Of a stretch of 5,706 bases of DNA, positions 4,451 through 5,706 are shown one piece after another. The translations under genes were made by a program, and so were the position numbers. This DNA is from Brevundimonas sp. (GTDB lineage: Bacteria > Pseudomonadota > Alphaproteobacteria > Caulobacterales > Caulobacteraceae): positions 2,552 through 8,257 of the forward strand of contig NZ_JAVHLH010000123.1 of assembly GCF_031082345.1 (NCBI RefSeq), read 5' to 3'. Numbering within the stretch: the first letter of the stretch is position 1; every line of letters starts with the position of its first letter. A model generated the notes under the pieces. It was not told where the DNA came from and did no database searches. It was given only the letters and a program-made list of their open reading frames with translations.

Positions 4451-5706
4451 CAAACCTCCCCCAGTCGGTCTAGTGGAAAACGCTGTTCCTCGACCACCAG
4501 ACTGAACTCGTTGTCCCCGATGATCAGCATGATCGGCGGATAGCCTTCGACCGCCATCTGCGCCGCCATGAAACCGTAAAGACCGACATCGTCGGCGCTG
4601 GGCATGACGCCGTAGCCGGTCGGGTGGGAATGCCATTCGCCCGCATAGCGGAGCATTTGGAGCGTCCTCGTCTCCGCCTCGGCGACGGCTTCGGGCAAAC
4701 CGTAGCTTCCGCGCACGAAGGAACCTCTGTCCTCCCGGCTGTCGATCGGCGTAGCCAGCGCATCGACCAGGTAGATGATCATGCGCGACGTGTCGAAGTC
4801 GCCAAGCAGCACGCCCCCGGTCTCGTCGGGCAGACGCTCCAGGCGGCGGGCGCTGATCGTGTCCAGCAGACCGGGCCGGACGAACACCGACCAACCGCCC
4901 GCCGTAAAGCGGTGCATCGGGCGCAGGTCGAGATCGAAGCTGCTCACTTCCAGCGTCCCGGGATCGGTCCGCCAGACCCTTGCCATCGCCCCTTCCCGCG
5001 TCACCGCCGCGCGCAGCGCCTTTGCGGCGATGCCCGCATTGATAGCGACATGCGCCTGTTCGATCCGACCGCTGAGGTCACGGCAGCTTTGGCCGTAGCG
5101 GACTTGGCCGGACCGATTCAGGTGACCGTCGAGCCGGGGGTCGGCCAGCACCGCCGCATAGTAGGACATCTCCAGCTCATCCAGCCGGACGGTGCGCGCC
5201 GCGTCTTCGAAAAGCACGACAAGGTCATGCCCGGTGGGGCTCAGGAACGCCGCTGCGCGACGCCCGCTCGCGTCATGATCGATCGCAAGGCCGCGCGACA
5301 CCGCAACCGACGCCGCCAGATCAACGATGACGTCGGCATCCCTCAGCGCGGCCTCGTACCCTTCGGCGTCCGCGCCGCTCGGTTGCAGCACGTCGAGCGT
5401 GTAGGCCGCGGTTTCGGCCGGCGTGCTGAGGAAGGCGTTAGCCTGTCCGGCCACCGCCTGAGACTTGAAGAAGCCGACACCGTCGTCGTCGAAGAAGCCG
5501 TGGCGCGCGAGATTGTGGGGCAGAAGCAGATCGTGATCCGCGACACCGATGATCATTTCGCCCATGCGGACGAGATTGCCGACGACCTGGGAGCCCAGCG
5601 CGCCGCCGCCGATAGCCAGCATTTTCACCCCGCTCGGGCCGTCATAGCCGTTGAACTGCGCCGCCCGCTCGCGGGTGATGTTGGTCGATGTGCTCCAGAG
5701 CAGCAC
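4450..5706 (-). CDS. E1 (ThiF-type) adenylating domain fused to C-terminal JAB/JAMM peptidase domain, 5' end missing
   Basis: 418 residues are visible and the gene is open at the right edge, so the true N-terminus is probably outside. Residues ~20-240 form the E1/ThiF domain: GGGALGS nucleotide loop (33-39), ADHDLLLPHNLARH (56-69, with the conserved Asp, Asn and Arg), Lys81, and VIVDLAAS (126-133). Cys208 is the only cysteine visible and is the candidate thioester residue. Residues ~270-405 form the JAB domain with a complete metal site: Glu295 in DETGGVLLG, His359-Ser-His361-Pro and PSADD (369-373), in which Ser370 and Asp373 complete the site. E1 adenylates a C-terminal Gly of a ubiquitin-like or other protein, and JAB cleaves such conjugates. 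In type II CBASS the equivalents are Cap2 (E2-E1) and Cap3 (JAB). E2-E1-JAB fusions are also described in bacterial Ub-like operons, so an E2 domain may lie upstream, either in this protein or in a neighbouring gene. It overlaps the membrane gene by one base. Confidence 0.92.
   Translation of the reverse strand: MLLWSTSTNITRERAAQFNGYDGPSGVKMLAIGGGALGSQVVGNLVRMGEMIIGVADHDLLLPHNLARHGFFDDDGVGFFKSQAVAGQANAFLSTPAETAAYTLDVLQPSGADAEGYEAALRDADVIVDLAASVAVSRGLAIDHDASGRRAAAFLSPTGHDLVVLFEDAARTVRLDELEMSYYAAVLADPRLDGHLNRSGQVRYGQSCRDLSGRIEQAHVAINAGIAAKALRAAVTREGAMARVWRTDPGTLEVSSFDLDLRPMHRFTAGGWSVFVRPGLLDTISARRLERLPDETGGVLLGDFDTSRMIIYLVDALATPIDSREDRGSFVRGSYGLPEAVAEAETRTLQMLRYAGEWHSHPTGYGVMPSADDVGLYGFMAAQMAVEGYPPIMLIIGDNEFSLVVEEQRFPLDRLGEV

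Noticed and set aside
4451..4894. Upstream extension of the membrane-protein reading frame
   Set aside because: It overlaps the JAB-encoding part of the E1-JAB gene in a different frame. The ATG at 4450 has a strong ribosome site and TGATG coupling.

Overview
The window comes from a fairly GC-rich bacterium, most likely a proteobacterium and perhaps an alphaproteobacterium. This rests only on base composition and gene style, because no phylogenetic marker gene is present. Every recognisable gene has a defence-type or accessory character. I see no housekeeping gene, tRNA, rRNA, transposase or CRISPR array. Genes of different base composition sit in short, oppositely oriented blocks, which is the usual look of a defence island.

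Left block (1-694, minus strand, reading leftwards): a two-gene operon. The first gene (694-185) encodes a 169-residue protein with one N-terminal membrane helix followed by a small alpha/beta (Rossmann/TIR-like) domain. The second starts at about 183 and leaves the window at base 1. Its visible 61 residues end in a nucleotidyltransferase signature, a Gly-Ser pair followed by Asp-Leu-Asp. A membrane effector paired with a CD-NTase-like enzyme suggests nucleotide-signalling immunity: CBASS-like, or the HalA/HalB (Hailong) arrangement.

Middle block (about 695-2602, plus strand): three small separate genes. The first (802-1296) carries an RN-x3-H motif typical of HEPN domains. The other two (1446-1919 and 2231-2602) are hypothetical. 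A 107-bp divergent promoter region with a hairpin lies between the left and middle blocks. A 311-bp stretch without a convincing gene precedes 2231.

Right block (2766-5706, minus strand, reading leftwards): three tightly packed genes. The first, open at the right edge, is an E1 (ThiF-type) adenylating domain fused to a C-terminal JAB/JAMM peptidase domain. It overlaps by one base a gene for a membrane protein with two helices at each end and a soluble middle. Seventeen bases later comes a DUF4238 protein. E1 plus JAB next to a membrane protein recalls type II CBASS and the bacterial ubiquitin-like conjugation operons. The conjugating E2, and a CD-NTase or ubiquitin-like partner, would be expected beyond base 5706. 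DUF4238 as the last member makes this block the best candidate for an undescribed system.
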